A stretch of 64,000 nt of DNA from Versatilivorator sp963663845 (GCA_963663845.2 OY760650.2:434001-498000), one strand, 5' to 3'. Counted from the stretch's first letter, positions 1 through 9,276 are shown. Notes: generated by a model not told the origin, from the letters alone. A program made the numbers and translations.

Positions 1-75
1 GCTTCGATTGAGAATGTTGTCGATAACCCGATTATGCGACAGATTCTCCAGGGATTGTCTCCACTTCCTGATTGA
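1..75 (+). CDS. 3' end of an unidentified protein (partial)
   Basis: Frame 1 is open from the first base to a TGA at 73-75 and gives a 24-residue C-terminal tail ending in LQGLSPLPD. The residue mix is plausible for a real C-terminus, but the fragment is too short to assign a family, and its start lies outside the window. It would run in the same direction as the TonB receptor, 370 bp further on. Confidence 0.35.
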   Translation, partial: ASIENVVDNPIMRQILQGLSPLPD

Positions 76-443
76 AATAGCCGCTTCACTCCCTTCAGAT
101 GGAACCATCCGAAAAATGGTCCGGAATTTCGTATAACTGCCTGATTGGGCCTAAGTAACTCATATGAAACAACTTGTTGAATCATTCCGCGCCTGTTTCA
201 TAGGGAGACGGGAGGCTTCTTCGATATCTCGTAGATTCAGGCAGGAACCGGGGGCGGGCGCTGGTGAGAGGGTCACCCCTAAATGCTTCCAAATGAGTGA
301 TTTGCACTTTTCTTGCTCTCATTGGCATTTTGGCAAGAAAATTGCAGCTACACCAATCAGTAAGAGTACCCAAACCGCATAGGGCACCTAAAATGAGACG
401 CATCCGAGGTCCATTCCAGTCCCATAGAGTTTCAGGAGACACC
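76..443. other. intergenic leader upstream of the TonB receptor
   Basis: About 370 bp without a convincing gene. Two short overlapping frames run through it, but both look like noise. The stretch is less GC-rich than the genes around it, as expected for a promoter and 5' leader. No clear -35/-10 pair was picked out. Confidence 0.4.
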
Positions 444-3400
444 ATGCTAACCAAGACCTTCAAGGGTTTCGTTCTGGCTTCTCTGCTGGCGGCTCTTTCC
501 ATGAGCGGCAGCCTTTACGGCCAGATCCTCAACGGCAACATCATCGGCAACGTGACCGACCCCGATGGCGCCGTGGTGGTGGGAGCCACCGTCGTTCTCC
601 GCTCCGAGCTGACCGCGGTCGAGCGGACCCTCACCACCGAGAACGATGGGAACTACCTGTTCTCCACCATTCCTCCGGCCAGCTACACGGTCGAAGTCGA
701 GATGGCGGGCTTCAACCGCTACGTGAATACCGGCATCGTGGTGGGCACGGGACGCACCGTCCGGGTGGACGTGCAACTCGAGGTGGGGGACGTGGCCACC
801 GAGATCAGCGTCACCGCCGAGGCGGCTGTGATCGTCACCGAGACCGCCGACGTGTCCTCGGTCCGGGCCGGCAAGTACTGGACCCGGAATCCCAGCGCCC
901 AGAACGCCGGAGTGACCTTTGGTCAACCGACTGTTTCCCGGGCCGGCGGCTACTTCGGCTATCACGGGACCCGCGAAGGCGCGGCCCACATGTCCATGGA
1001 CGGAGCGGAACTGGATGCCTACCGTCTCTATCTCTCCTCCTATGCGGTGGATGAAGTCAAGGTCACCCACACGGTGGCCCCGGCCAACTTCCAGACGCCG
1101 GTCAACATCCAGATCGTCACCAAGCGCGGCACCAACAGCTATCACGGGCGTATCGAGGGGATGATGAGGAACAACGTCCTCAACGCCAACAACCCGCGCA
1201 ACCACACCCGCCCGGTGGGTACGGGAACCTGGGAAGCCGGCCTGGTGGTCAACGGGCCGGTCTGGATCCCCAAGATCTATGACGGCCGCAACAGTTCCTA
1301 CTGGATGCTCACCTACATCACCCGCAAGAACAACGCCGGTGACCGCCAGGTGAGTCAGCTCCATCCCGAGGCGGCTTGGCGCACCGGCAACCTGTCCTCC
1401 TGGAGCGGCAATTTGGTCGACCCGGTGAGCGGCGCTCCCTTCGCGGGCAACGTCATTCCCGCCGATCGCATTCACCCCATCGCCGTCAAGCTCAACACCT
1501 ATCTGAAAGACCCGATTCCCGGCACCAACCGGGTGCCGGGAATCTGGACCTACCTGGCGTCGGGAGGCCGCAGGATCAACTACCGCTTCGACCACAAGGT
1601 GACCGAGACTTTCGAGGTGCTGACCTCCTATGCCGAGCATAGCGATTCCTGGGACGGCGCCGGAGGCTTCAACGATCGCTCCGTGTACGACTGGTCCGGC
1701 CCCTTCCACCAGAGCTGCTGCGCCAAGACCTTCGCCCTGGGCACCACCAACACCCTCTCGCCCACCCTGGTCAACGAGTTCCGCATCGGCTTCTACAACT
1801 GCGCCTCCTGCAACGTCTACCGCAACTACACCCGGGGAGGCAGTCCTTCGGAAACCGTCGCCTGGGCGGAAGCCAGGCTCAAGGACCTGGGACTGACCGG
1901 CATCACGGCGCCTCCCTCCGGCGAGGCCAGTTCGGGACCCAATTTCCAGATCAGCGGCTTCACTCCCTTCAACGGCTGGGGGACCAACCTCACCCGGACC
2001 TACCAGTGGACGGTGAGCGACTCCCTCTCCTGGTACAAGGGCAAGCACAGCATCCAGATGGGGTTCGAGATCCGGCGCCCCACCGACGAATCCAACCGGG
2101 TCTGGAGCACCAACTGGGCGACTCAGCGGTTTACCGGCGCCTTTACCGGCAACCCCTACGGCGACTTTCTGCTGGGCATGCCCACGACCATGGCCAAGAG
2201 CAATCTCCGGCCCATCATCGTGAAGCAGGCCCATTCAATAGGATTGTTCATCACCGACACCTTCAGGGTCCTGCCCAACCTGACCCTGTCCTACGGCGTG
2301 CGCTACGACGTCTCTTCGCCCACCACGGACGAGTTGGGGCTCCACTACACCTACAGTCCGGAACGAAACGCGATCGTGGTGCCGGATGATTTCGCCATGA
2401 ACTTTATCGATCCGCTCTGGGTGCTGGACCGCAATCCCGTCATCACCGCCGACCAGGCCGGGCTGCCCAAGGGCCTGTGGCGCACCGACAAGGACAACGT
2501 TCAGCCCCGTTTCGGTCTGGCCTGGCGGCCCAACTTCGACGACAAGCTGGTCATCCGGGCCGGCTACGGCATGTACACCATCATGCAGCGGCTGACCCGG
2601 CTGGATTTCGTCGAAACCTTCGGACCTTTCGCTCTCTCCTACACCTTCAACAACGTGGACAACAGCAGTGGCAGGTCCCAGCCCATATTCACCTGGCCGG
2701 TGGGACTCCCGGATCCTTCGGTGCTGGGCGCTCCTCCCATCCCCAACCTCAGCTTCGTGAACCCTGACTCCGTCTGGCCCTACACCCAGCAGGCGAACAT
2801 CAGCATCGAGAATGAGGTAGCGGGCCAGCGGGCCAGGATCTCCTACATCTGGAGCAAGGAAACCCAGATGTTCTACCGCAGGGACATCAATCTGCCCACG
2901 CCGCAGGCGGGCGTGGCCTGGAGCGACAACCGCCGCCTGGTTCGCAACTACAACTCCATCACCGAGACCCACAACGGGGGCGGGGCCACCTACCACGCCT
3001 TCGAGGCGGTCATCTATCCCCGCGACGTTTTCGGATTCACCGGGGAGATCGGCATGGCCTGGTCCAAGCAGATGACCGACGTGGTGGAGGTGCGCTTCAA
3101 CAGCAACCGCGGCAACGCCAACGAGAACCCCCACTGCCGCCGCTGCGACCGGGCCGAAAGCAGCGCCGTGTCTCCCTTCCGCACGGTGAACTACGTCCAC
3201 TGGCAAGTCCCCTACGGGAGAGGCCAGCGGTTCGGCTCCGGGATTTCCGGAATCATGAACCAGATCCTGGGAGGCTGGGAATTGTCGACCCAGACCGACC
3301 TGCTCTCCGGCCAGGGCGTCAGCACTCGTTTCACCGGCCCCGACCCCTCCGGGCTGGGGAAACGGGGGGGCCGTCCCGACCTGGTGGGAACCTGGAAGAG

Positions 3401-3737
3401 CTGGGAGAAGCCGGACGGCAATGACGACGACTGGTACAACGCCGGCGCCTTTGCCGTGCCCGGCAACAACATCGGACGCTTCGGCAACGCGGGAAGAAAC
3501 ATCCTGCGGGCCCCCAACGTGTTCTCGATGGCGCTGGGAATCTTCAAGAACTTCCCCATCGGGGAGAACATGAACATCCTCTTCTCCTCCCAGATCAACA
3601 ACCCCTTCAACTACGCCAGTTGGGGATACTCTCCCAACCAGCCGACCTTCAACATCAACTCCCCCACCGCCACCCGGCTGCCCGGGTTGCGAGCGGGCAT
3701 GCGATCGGCGCGCTTCAACATCGCATTCGAGTATTGA
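444..3737 (+). CDS. TonB-dependent receptor, Oar-like, with carboxypeptidase-regulatory domain
   Basis: A 1097-residue outer-membrane protein. The start at 444 is chosen because AGGAG lies at 434-438 and a signal peptide follows at once (hydrophobic core LASLLAALSMSG, cleavage near SLYGQ). Residues about 25-110 form a carboxypeptidase-regulatory beta-sandwich (GNVTDPDGAVVVGATV), followed by a degenerate plug near 115-230 and a long beta-barrel region. The protein ends FNIAFEY, with the C-terminal aromatic residue typical of outer-membrane barrels. This architecture is common in Acidobacteriota, where such receptors are thought to import large substrates using TonB energy. No substrate can be read from the sequence. 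An upstream extension to 297 lacks a ribosome site and breaks the signal peptide. A strong terminator follows directly, so it is probably transcribed alone. Confidence 0.9.
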   Translation: MLTKTFKGFVLASLLAALSMSGSLYGQILNGNIIGNVTDPDGAVVVGATVVLRSELTAVERTLTTENDGNYLFSTIPPASYTVEVEMAGFNRYVNTGIVVGTGRTVRVDVQLEVGDVATEISVTAEAAVIVTETADVSSVRAGKYWTRNPSAQNAGVTFGQPTVSRAGGYFGYHGTREGAAHMSMDGAELDAYRLYLSSYAVDEVKVTHTVAPANFQTPVNIQIVTKRGTNSYHGRIEGMMRNNVLNANNPRNHTRPVGTGTWEAGLVVNGPVWIPKIYDGRNSSYWMLTYITRKNNAGDRQVSQLHPEAAWRTGNLSSWSGNLVDPVSGAPFAGNVIPADRIHPIAVKLNTYLKDPIPGTNRVPGIWTYLASGGRRINYRFDHKVTETFEVLTSYAEHSDSWDGAGGFNDRSVYDWSGPFHQSCCAKTFALGTTNTLSPTLVNEFRIGFYNCASCNVYRNYTRGGSPSETVAWAEARLKDLGLTGITAPPSGEASSGPNFQISGFTPFNGWGTNLTRTYQWTVSDSLSWYKGKHSIQMGFEIRRPTDESNRVWSTNWATQRFTGAFTGNPYGDFLLGMPTTMAKSNLRPIIVKQAHSIGLFITDTFRVLPNLTLSYGVRYDVSSPTTDELGLHYTYSPERNAIVVPDDFAMNFIDPLWVLDRNPVITADQAGLPKGLWRTDKDNVQPRFGLAWRPNFDDKLVIRAGYGMYTIMQRLTRLDFVETFGPFALSYTFNNVDNSSGRSQPIFTWPVGLPDPSVLGAPPIPNLSFVNPDSVWPYTQQANISIENEVAGQRARISYIWSKETQMFYRRDINLPTPQAGVAWSDNRRLVRNYNSITETHNGGGATYHAFEAVIYPRDVFGFTGEIGMAWSKQMTDVVEVRFNSNRGNANENPHCRRCDRAESSAVSPFRTVNYVHWQVPYGRGQRFGSGISGIMNQILGGWELSTQTDLLSGQGVSTRFTGPDPSGLGKRGGRPDLVGTWKSWEKPDGNDDDWYNAGAFAVPGNNIGRFGNAGRNILRAPNVFSMALGIFKNFPIGENMNILFSSQINNPFNYASWGYSPNQPTFNINSPTATRLPGLRAGMRSARFNIAFEY

Positions 3738-3758
3738 TCGAAGGCCAGCAGTTTCACC

Positions 3759-3792
3759 AGCCCCGGCTCGTTCAGAGCCGGGGCTTTTTTTT
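3759..3792 (+). terminator. rho-independent terminator after the TonB receptor
   Basis: An 11-bp perfect stem (3759-3769 with 3775-3785) has a 5-nt GTTCA loop and is followed by eight T residues. It begins 22 bp after the receptor stop codon. Confidence 0.93.
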
Positions 3793-3870
3793 GGCTGCTA
3801 CCCGTCATCAAGGGATAGAGTGGATGAAGGACGGCCGAGTTGAACCTGGACTTGGCAGGACTTACCGGAA

Positions 3871-4109
3871 ACAAACGAAAAAAGAGTGATCCACCAAGAC
3901 ACACGAAGGACGACGAAGGCACACGAAGCGGAACGGCTCCGCCGCATCGGCAGGGGCAGTGTCTCCTCGCGGAGCAAGAAGGATGGGAGGAGGCGCCCCT
4001 CCCGTGACGTCATCGCAGCCAAGCAGGTCCATCGGTCTTCGTGTCTATTCGTGTTCATTCGTGGTTCGCCTTTATTGACGATTGGGTGTTTCACTCTCGG
4101 ATGATCCGC
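3871..4109 (+). repeat. interspersed repeat R1, copy A
   Basis: This intergenic unit starts ACAAACGAAAAAAGAGTGAT and ends in GATGATCCGC. It shares its start, a central block (CCCGTGACGTCATCGCAGCC, about 4000-4019, plus the following 30 bp) and its end with copy B downstream. Fragments of the same family occur near 15179-15205, 22353-22410 (reverse) and 61780-61860. Frames inside it are not genes. Confidence 0.7.
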
Positions 4110-4137
4110 ACCCAGGGCGGGGTGGTGCATGTCTGAT

Positions 4138-4497
4138 ACAAACGGAAAAAAGAGTGATCTGCCAAGACCCACGGGAGAGGCACCATCCGGGAGCGCGGGC
4201 GTCTCGCCCGCATGCTATGGCGTTGCGAACCGCTCAGTTTCCCTGCGATGGGGCAACCTGCCACCCCGCCGACGGGAACCCCACAAGCCCGGCTGAAGCG
4301 GAATCCTGGCGCCGTTGCCGGTCGAGCCGGGTGGGAGAGAGGGGTGGGCTGTGCCAGTGTTGTGCGGGCGGGACGCCCGCGCTCCCGGAGGGGCTTCATC
4401 CCGTGACGTCATCGCAGCCAAGCAGGTCCATCGGTCTTTGTGTTTATTCACGGTTCGTCTTTATTGTCCATTGGCTGTTCTCCCTCGAATGATCCGC
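4138..4497 (+). repeat. interspersed repeat R1, copy B, carrying a nested palindromic element
   Basis: This second copy of R1 lies 28 bp after copy A. It has the same first 20 bases (one difference), the same GTGACGTCATCGCAGCC block near 4402-4420, and the same GATCCGC end. Its middle is replaced by the 200-bp element at 4189-4388, which looks nested inside R1. The copy ends about 40 bp before the octaheme cytochrome start. Confidence 0.7.
4189..4388. repeat. 200-bp element with GC-rich inverted ends (family P)
   Basis: The left end, GGGAGCGCGGGCGTCTCGCC, is matched in inverted orientation by the right end, GGGCGGGACGCCCGCGCTCC. The interior contains CCCTGCGATG and GGCTGAAGC, which reappear in the same order in a 148-bp copy at 61626-61773. 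It encodes no protein. It is probably a non-autonomous mobile element or REP-like palindrome. Confidence 0.7.
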
Positions 4498-4537
4498 AGG
4501 GCAGGAGCGGCCAATCAGGTATAGAGGGGGCGAAAAG

Positions 4538-6430
4538 TTGAGTTACCCGCTCAGTCGAATTTGCCAGGCTGCAACGCTGCTGCTGGTCTGCCTCCTGGCC
4601 TCCGCCTGCAACCTTTCCGACTACCGCCGTCCGTCCGATGACCGGACCCCGCGGAATCGTCCCATCCAGGTCCGGGAAGGCGGCTACTCTTCCTCCCAGT
4701 CCTGCCAGTCCTGCCACCCCGACAACTATAGAACCTGGTACGGCTCCTTTCACCGAACCATGACCCAGGTGGCTGACGCCGATACGGTGGCAGGGCCCGT
4801 CGACCAGCCCTTCTCCTTCCTGGGAAAAACCTTTCGCCTGCTGCGGCACGGTCGCGACGTGTGGTTCCAGATGGACAACGCCGGACCGGCGGGCCGTCAC
4901 CGTCGTCTTCGGCTGGCCATGATCACCGGCTCCCACCACATGCAGGTCTACTGGTATGCGACCGGGCACAGCCGCAAGCTGGGTCAGATTCCCTACATCT
5001 ACCTGGTCGAGGAGCAGCAGTGGATTCCGCGCAACGCCACTTTCCTGATGCCGCCCAAACCCGAGATCAATTCTGCTCGGCCCGGCGCCTGGAACATGGC
5101 CTGCATCAAGTGCCACACCACCCAGGGGAAGACTCGTTCACCCGAGTGGGGGCGCTCCCAGGCGGCCTTGACCGACTTGAGCTTCGATACCCGGGTGGCC
5201 GAGTTCGGCATCGCCTGCGAGGCCTGCCACGGGCCCGGCGAGGCTCACGTGCGGCTCAACCGCAATCCCCTGCGCCGCTACCGCTTTCACCTGAATGGGA
5301 CCCCCGACCCCTCCATCGTGCAGCCGGCCCGCCTCTCTCACGAGCTGTCCTCCCAGGTCTGCGGCCAGTGCCATGGAATCCTGGATTTCTACGAGAAAGA
5401 GGACTTCCAGGAGTGGATGGACCAGGGCTATCCCTACCGGCCCGGCCAGGTTCTATCGGACACCAAGCTGGTGGTCCGGCTCCAGGACAGGGAGAAGCCC
5501 CGGCAGCGGCAACTGGCCAGGCGCAAGCCCACCTACTGGGAGGAGAAGTTCTGGTCGGACGGCATGGTTCGGGTTTCGGGGCGGGAGTACAACGGCCTGA
5601 TCGAAACCCCCTGCTACCAGCGCGGGGAGCTGTCCTGCCTCTCCTGCCACGCCATGCACCAGTCGCCGGAGGACCCGAGGCCGCTGAGCCAGTGGGCCAT
5701 CGACCAGCTCAAGCCCGGCATGGAGGGCAACCAGGCCTGCCTGCAGTGCCACCAGCCGGCCCGCTTCGAGACCCCGGCCCATACCCACCACCCGTTGGCC
5801 TCCAGCGGCAGCCGCTGCTACAACTGCCACATGCCCTACACCACCTACGGAATCCTCAAGGCCATCCGCAGCCACCAGGTCGACTCGCCCACGGTGCAGG
5901 CCAGTCTGCAAACCGGACGTCCCAACGCCTGCAACCAGTGTCACCTGGACAAGACCCTGGACTGGGCGGCTTCTTACCTGGAGGAGTGGTACGGTGTCCC
6001 CAGGCCCGAGCTCTCCCGGGAGGAACGCTCGGTGGCGGCCTCGCTGTTGTGGCTGCTGCGCGGCGACGCCGGGCAGAGGGCCCTGATGGCCTGGAGCCTG
6101 GGGTGGGATTCGGCCCGCAGGGTTTCGGGATCGGACTGGATGCCGCCTTTCCTGGGACAGCTCCTGGAAGACCCCTACGATGCCGTGCGCTTCATCGCCG
6201 CGCGCTCCCTCAGACGGTCGAAGGCCTTCGCCGACTGGAGCTATGAATTCTTCGGCCCCACCCAGGTGAGGAAGGCGGCCCACCAGGAGGTCCTGGAACG
6301 CTGGCGGGGTCTTCCCCATGAGGCGAACAGGCCGGAGGTCCTCATCGATGCCGAGGGCGCCGTGCGCCGCGATCTTCAGCAACGCCTGCTGAGCCGGCGG
6401 GACGATCGGGTCGTCAGCCTGGCCGAATAA
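4538..6430 (+). CDS. octaheme c-type cytochrome lipoprotein
   Basis: A 630-residue exported protein starting at TTG 4538, with GAGGGGG at 4524-4530. The signal peptide ends in the lipobox LASAC, so it is probably lipid-anchored outside the cytoplasmic membrane. Eight CXXCH haem-binding motifs are present: SCQSCH, ACIKCH, ACEACH, VCGQCH, SCLSCH, ACLQCH, RCYNCH and ACNQCH. The spacing resembles cytochrome c554/multihaem families that move electrons to or from a periplasmic substrate. The last 150 residues carry no haem motif and read as helical, HEAT-like sequence (DAVRFIAARSLRRS). A small membrane protein follows 41 bp later and may be co-transcribed. Electron-transfer function is well supported; the redox partner is unknown. 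Confidence 0.88.
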   Translation: MSYPLSRICQAATLLLVCLLASACNLSDYRRPSDDRTPRNRPIQVREGGYSSSQSCQSCHPDNYRTWYGSFHRTMTQVADADTVAGPVDQPFSFLGKTFRLLRHGRDVWFQMDNAGPAGRHRRLRLAMITGSHHMQVYWYATGHSRKLGQIPYIYLVEEQQWIPRNATFLMPPKPEINSARPGAWNMACIKCHTTQGKTRSPEWGRSQAALTDLSFDTRVAEFGIACEACHGPGEAHVRLNRNPLRRYRFHLNGTPDPSIVQPARLSHELSSQVCGQCHGILDFYEKEDFQEWMDQGYPYRPGQVLSDTKLVVRLQDREKPRQRQLARRKPTYWEEKFWSDGMVRVSGREYNGLIETPCYQRGELSCLSCHAMHQSPEDPRPLSQWAIDQLKPGMEGNQACLQCHQPARFETPAHTHHPLASSGSRCYNCHMPYTTYGILKAIRSHQVDSPTVQASLQTGRPNACNQCHLDKTLDWAASYLEEWYGVPRPELSREERSVAASLLWLLRGDAGQRALMAWSLGWDSARRVSGSDWMPPFLGQLLEDPYDAVRFIAARSLRRSKAFADWSYEFFGPTQVRKAAHQEVLERWRGLPHEANRPEVLIDAEGAVRRDLQQRLLSRRDDRVVSLAE

Positions 6431-6471
6431 GGCGCCTCATTCCGAGAAAACGGTACGGGAGACACTGAGCA

Positions 6472-7008
6472 GTGGAACCGGACTCAACCCCTACAGCCGC
6501 TGAAACCGCCACCGCCGCCTACCTCCGCCGCCACCTGCGCTTCGGCTGGTGGTCCCTGCTCTGCTTCCTGACCCTGGGAATCGTGCTGGAATCCCTGCAC
6601 GGATTCAAGGTGGGCTGGTACCTGGACTTGGCCAACGAAACCCGGCGGTTCATGTGGACCCTGGCCCATGCGCACGGGGTGTTGCTGTCGCTGGTCAACC
6701 TGGCCTTTGCGTTGACTTTGCCTCACCTGGCGGCAGACACGGTGCGCCTGGCTCGCCTGGCTTCGCCCTGCCTGGTGGGCGCCACCCTGTGCCTGCCGGG
6801 AGGCTTCTTGCTGGGCGGGGTGGTGATCCATGGCGGCGACCCCGGACTGGGCATCCTGCTGGTCCCCCTCGGAGCGCTCTTCCTCTTTGTCGCCGTCCTT
6901 CTGACCGCGCGCCGGGCCGCGGCGTTGAAGAAACCGGCACCATCGCAAGGTCCGGAAGCAGGTTCGGCCGGCCCGCGCAAGCGCGAAGGCCGGCGACGAA
7001 GACGCTGA
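6472..7008 (+). CDS. small four-TM membrane protein next to the octaheme cytochrome
   Basis: A 178-residue protein starting at GTG 6472. It has four hydrophobic segments, at about residues 26-43, 66-88, 98-120 and 124-145, and a basic, proline-rich tail (GPRKREGRRRRR). An AHAHG motif lies at the start of the second segment, so buried histidines could bind a metal or haem. It follows the multihaem lipoprotein by 41 bp on the same strand, so a role in anchoring that cytochrome or linking it to the quinone pool is plausible. No named family was recognised. Confidence 0.7.
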   Translation: MEPDSTPTAAETATAAYLRRHLRFGWWSLLCFLTLGIVLESLHGFKVGWYLDLANETRRFMWTLAHAHGVLLSLVNLAFALTLPHLAADTVRLARLASPCLVGATLCLPGGFLLGGVVIHGGDPGLGILLVPLGALFLFVAVLLTARRAAALKKPAPSQGPEAGSAGPRKREGRRRRR

Positions 7009-7522
7009 GGCGGTGGTCGGGTTGATCCGCCGCAGAAACGCCCCCGGGCTTCCGCCCGAGGCTACACATGGAGGGGTGATGCGTTTTCGAAGGACGCCTC
7101 TAATTCGCCGCGTTCGCGGCTGGGTTGGTGCAGCACCCATACAACCCCAGGCTTCCGCCTGGGGCTACCCTGAGCCGCTGCTTCGCAGCTCTTTAAGGAT
7201 GGCTTGTAGGGGACGTCGCGCTGGGTTACCAACTCCAACCGCAGCTTCGCAGCTCTCCCTGAAATCACGACTCTGCAAAGGGGAACATGCTTATTTATTT
7301 TGAATGAAGCGTTTGCAAAAATCGGCAGAGGGATCTTTTTCGGGAATGGCCACAAAAGGCACAAAAACACAAAAAAGAACCCTCCGATCGTCAAGGCTCG
7401 AAATCAAGCTACTCATTTTGTGCCCTTTGTGCTTTTTGTGGTGAATGCCGGAGCTACCAGCCCTTCACCTTTGCCGCCTACATGTCATCCCCGATTGAGA
7501 ATTTTGCAAGAGGCCCCTCCGA
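7009..7522. repeat. repeat-filled intergenic stretch
   Basis: No gene is supported here. It holds two short palindromic repeats, CCGGGCTTCCGCCCGAGGCT near 7044-7063 and CCCAGGCTTCCGCCTGGGGC near 7146-7165. It also has a pair of GC(T/A)GCTTCGCAGCTCT boxes near 7177 and 7243, and a CACAAAAGGCACAAAA-type inverted pair near 7350-7442. All look like non-coding interspersed repeats. Confidence 0.6.
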
Positions 7523-7550
7523 GAAACAATAAAGGCCCCCGAAGGGGCCT
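7523..7550 (-). terminator. terminator-like hairpin, minus strand
   Basis: Stem AGGCCCC/GGGGCCT with a TTCG loop, then TTTATTGTTT on the minus strand. The plus-strand reading has no T run after the stem, so the terminator points to minus-strand transcription. Confidence 0.6.
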
Positions 7551-7588
7551 CGTAGTAAGCCGCCCAATTGAGGGTAGGCCGGGCGACT
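7523..7588 (-). ncRNA. candidate small non-coding RNA (about 65 nt)
   Basis: A near-consensus promoter on the minus strand (7595-7623) predicts a start near 7588. The transcript would run about 65 nt to a 7-bp GC stem with a TTCG tetraloop (7533-7550), followed by TTTATTGTTT. A second possible 5' hairpin pairs CGCCC with GGGCG. No frame inside it could encode a protein of useful length. No known RNA family was recognised. The call depends on the promoter and terminator lying so close together. Confidence 0.45.
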
Positions 7589-7594
7589 GAAGTC

Positions 7595-7623
7595 AATGTA
7601 TTTTCTGTAGCGGCCCCTGTCAA
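7595..7623 (-). promoter_or_regulatory. sigma70-type promoter for the candidate small RNA
   Basis: On the minus strand, TTGACA (7623-7618) and TACATT (7600-7595) are separated by exactly 17 bp. The -35 box is a perfect consensus and the -10 box matches at 4 of 6 positions. No minus-strand protein gene lies downstream, only the hairpin-terminated stretch. Confidence 0.55.
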
Positions 7624-7785
7624 CCCCTAATTCCCTACTTCTCTTTTTCATGGCATCCGTTGTGGATATCGCTCAAGCGTCGGCAAACCGCTAACCGGCT
7701 TCCGCATCTCGCCCTGGGCCTGAGCCCATGGTAAGATTTGAAGGCAATCTCATGAATTCAGGTCTCACACGTTGACTCGACTCCC

Positions 7786-9276
7786 GTGAACTCCCTCCAC
7801 GCAAACATTGCCACTGGGCTCCTTTGCCTGTGTGGCTTCCTGCTGGTCCAAGCCTCCCAAGCCGCTCAAGGCATGGACCCGCGTTTCCGCCAGGCGGTGG
7901 AGCAGGCCCAGGCCGGCAGGCTGGCCGAAGCGGAAGAGTCGGTGCGGTCCCTCCTGTCCGATCAGCCCTCCCCCGACGGCTATCGTCTCCTGGGTTTCAT
8001 CTGTGAAAACCAGGGCAAGCTGGACCAGGCCGAGCAGGCCTACCGCGAGTCTCTGACCCTCAACCCCGGGCTCGAATTCTCCAAAATCAGGCTGGGCATC
8101 ATCTATTGCAAGGGCAGGAAATACACTCAATGCGCCGATTCGCTGCAGCAACTCCAACCCGGGATCGATGCCATTCCGGAGGCGCTTTTCTACCTGTGCC
8201 AGGCCCTGCTCGAGACGGGTCAATCTTCCCGGGCCCTGCAGATCGCCGCCAAGATGGAACGGGTGGCCCAGACCGACCCGGAAGCCCTGTTGTCCGTTTG
8301 CCGGCTTCTGACCGAGAGGAATCTCAACCGGGAGGCGGTGCCGCTCCTGACCCGGAGCGTAGAACGCCTTCCCCGTTCGGCCGAAGCTCACTACCTGCTT
8401 GCCCTGGCCCTGTCCCGAACCGATCGGATCGACCGCGTGGGGCCCCTGTTGGACAAGGCCCTCCGGCTCCAGCCGGACTTCGTCCCGGCCCTGCTGCTTC
8501 AGGCCATGGGCATGTTGGAAGCCAAGAAGCTCTCCGAAGCCAAGCAGTCTCTCGGCAAGGTCCTGGAGCTGCAACCGAAGGAGCCCAAGGCCGTCTTTCT
8601 GCTGAGCAAGGTGATGATCGACGGGGGCGAGTACGCCGAGGCCATCGGGAGCCTCAAGGCATTGATCGAGCGGTTTCCGGATGATCCCGACGTGCATCTG
8701 CTCCTGCTGAGCGCCTATCGGAAAGACGAGAACTACCAGAAGGCGTTTGAAACCTCGCTCGACCTGCTGGAGCGGTTTCCCGACTACCCGCTGGTCCTCT
8801 ACAACGGCGGCCTGGACCTGGAGATCATGGGCCGCTTCCGGGAAGCCGAGACCCACCTCAGAAAGCTCCTCCCCATGATCCAGGGCGACCCGGAGCTGAT
8901 GGCCGGAGCCAGGCTGGGACTGGCACGGGTGCTGGCCCATCAGCAGAAGACGGTGGAGGCAACCGCCCTGTTCGAGGAGGCGATCCGCCTCAACCAGGGT
9001 GGGGTGCCCGCCTTGGCGGATTTGAGCGAGATCTACTTGAAGGCCGGAGAATTCGAGAAGGCCCTGAAGCTGCTCCGGCAAGTGGTGGCGCGGGAGCCCG
9101 AGAGAAAGCAGGCCTACATCCAACTGGCCAAGGTGTTGAGGCGGCTGGGAAAGATGGAGGAAGCCAGAGAGCAGATCCGCATCTTTCAGCAACTGAACAA
9201 GGCCGAGAAGGCGAGTCCCAAGGGAACCCAGGCCCAGCAGGTGGCGCGGCCTTCGGCGGGAGGGACGACTCGATAG
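7786..9276 (+). CDS. exported TPR-repeat protein
   Basis: A 496-residue protein starting at GTG 7786. A signal peptide comes first (core GLLCLCGFLLVQA, cleavage near SQAAQG), and nearly the whole mature chain consists of tandem 34-residue TPR units. Examples are GKLDQAEQAYRESLTLNPGL near residue 75 and KTVEATALFEEAIRLNQGG near residue 390. TPR solenoids bind proteins, so this is probably a periplasmic or envelope scaffold. The C-terminal 25 residues are polar and disordered. It stands alone: the next plus-strand gene is far away, and its upstream region contains the divergent small-RNA candidate. Confidence 0.8.
   Translation: MNSLHANIATGLLCLCGFLLVQASQAAQGMDPRFRQAVEQAQAGRLAEAEESVRSLLSDQPSPDGYRLLGFICENQGKLDQAEQAYRESLTLNPGLEFSKIRLGIIYCKGRKYTQCADSLQQLQPGIDAIPEALFYLCQALLETGQSSRALQIAAKMERVAQTDPEALLSVCRLLTERNLNREAVPLLTRSVERLPRSAEAHYLLALALSRTDRIDRVGPLLDKALRLQPDFVPALLLQAMGMLEAKKLSEAKQSLGKVLELQPKEPKAVFLLSKVMIDGGEYAEAIGSLKALIERFPDDPDVHLLLLSAYRKDENYQKAFETSLDLLERFPDYPLVLYNGGLDLEIMGRFREAETHLRKLLPMIQGDPELMAGARLGLARVLAHQQKTVEATALFEEAIRLNQGGVPALADLSEIYLKAGEFEKALKLLRQVVAREPERKQAYIQLAKVLRRLGKMEEAREQIRIFQQLNKAEKASPKGTQAQQVARPSAGGTTR

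Noticed and set aside
447..2234. 595-codon minus-strand frame inside the TonB receptor
   Set aside because: Antisense shadow of a GC-rich gene; composition is glycine/valine/histidine-rich and no ribosome site is present.
4137..4524. Several overlapping 60-136-codon frames
   Set aside because: They lie in repeats R1 and P and read as repeat-derived frames (for example GRPARTTL-type strings) seen in both orientations.
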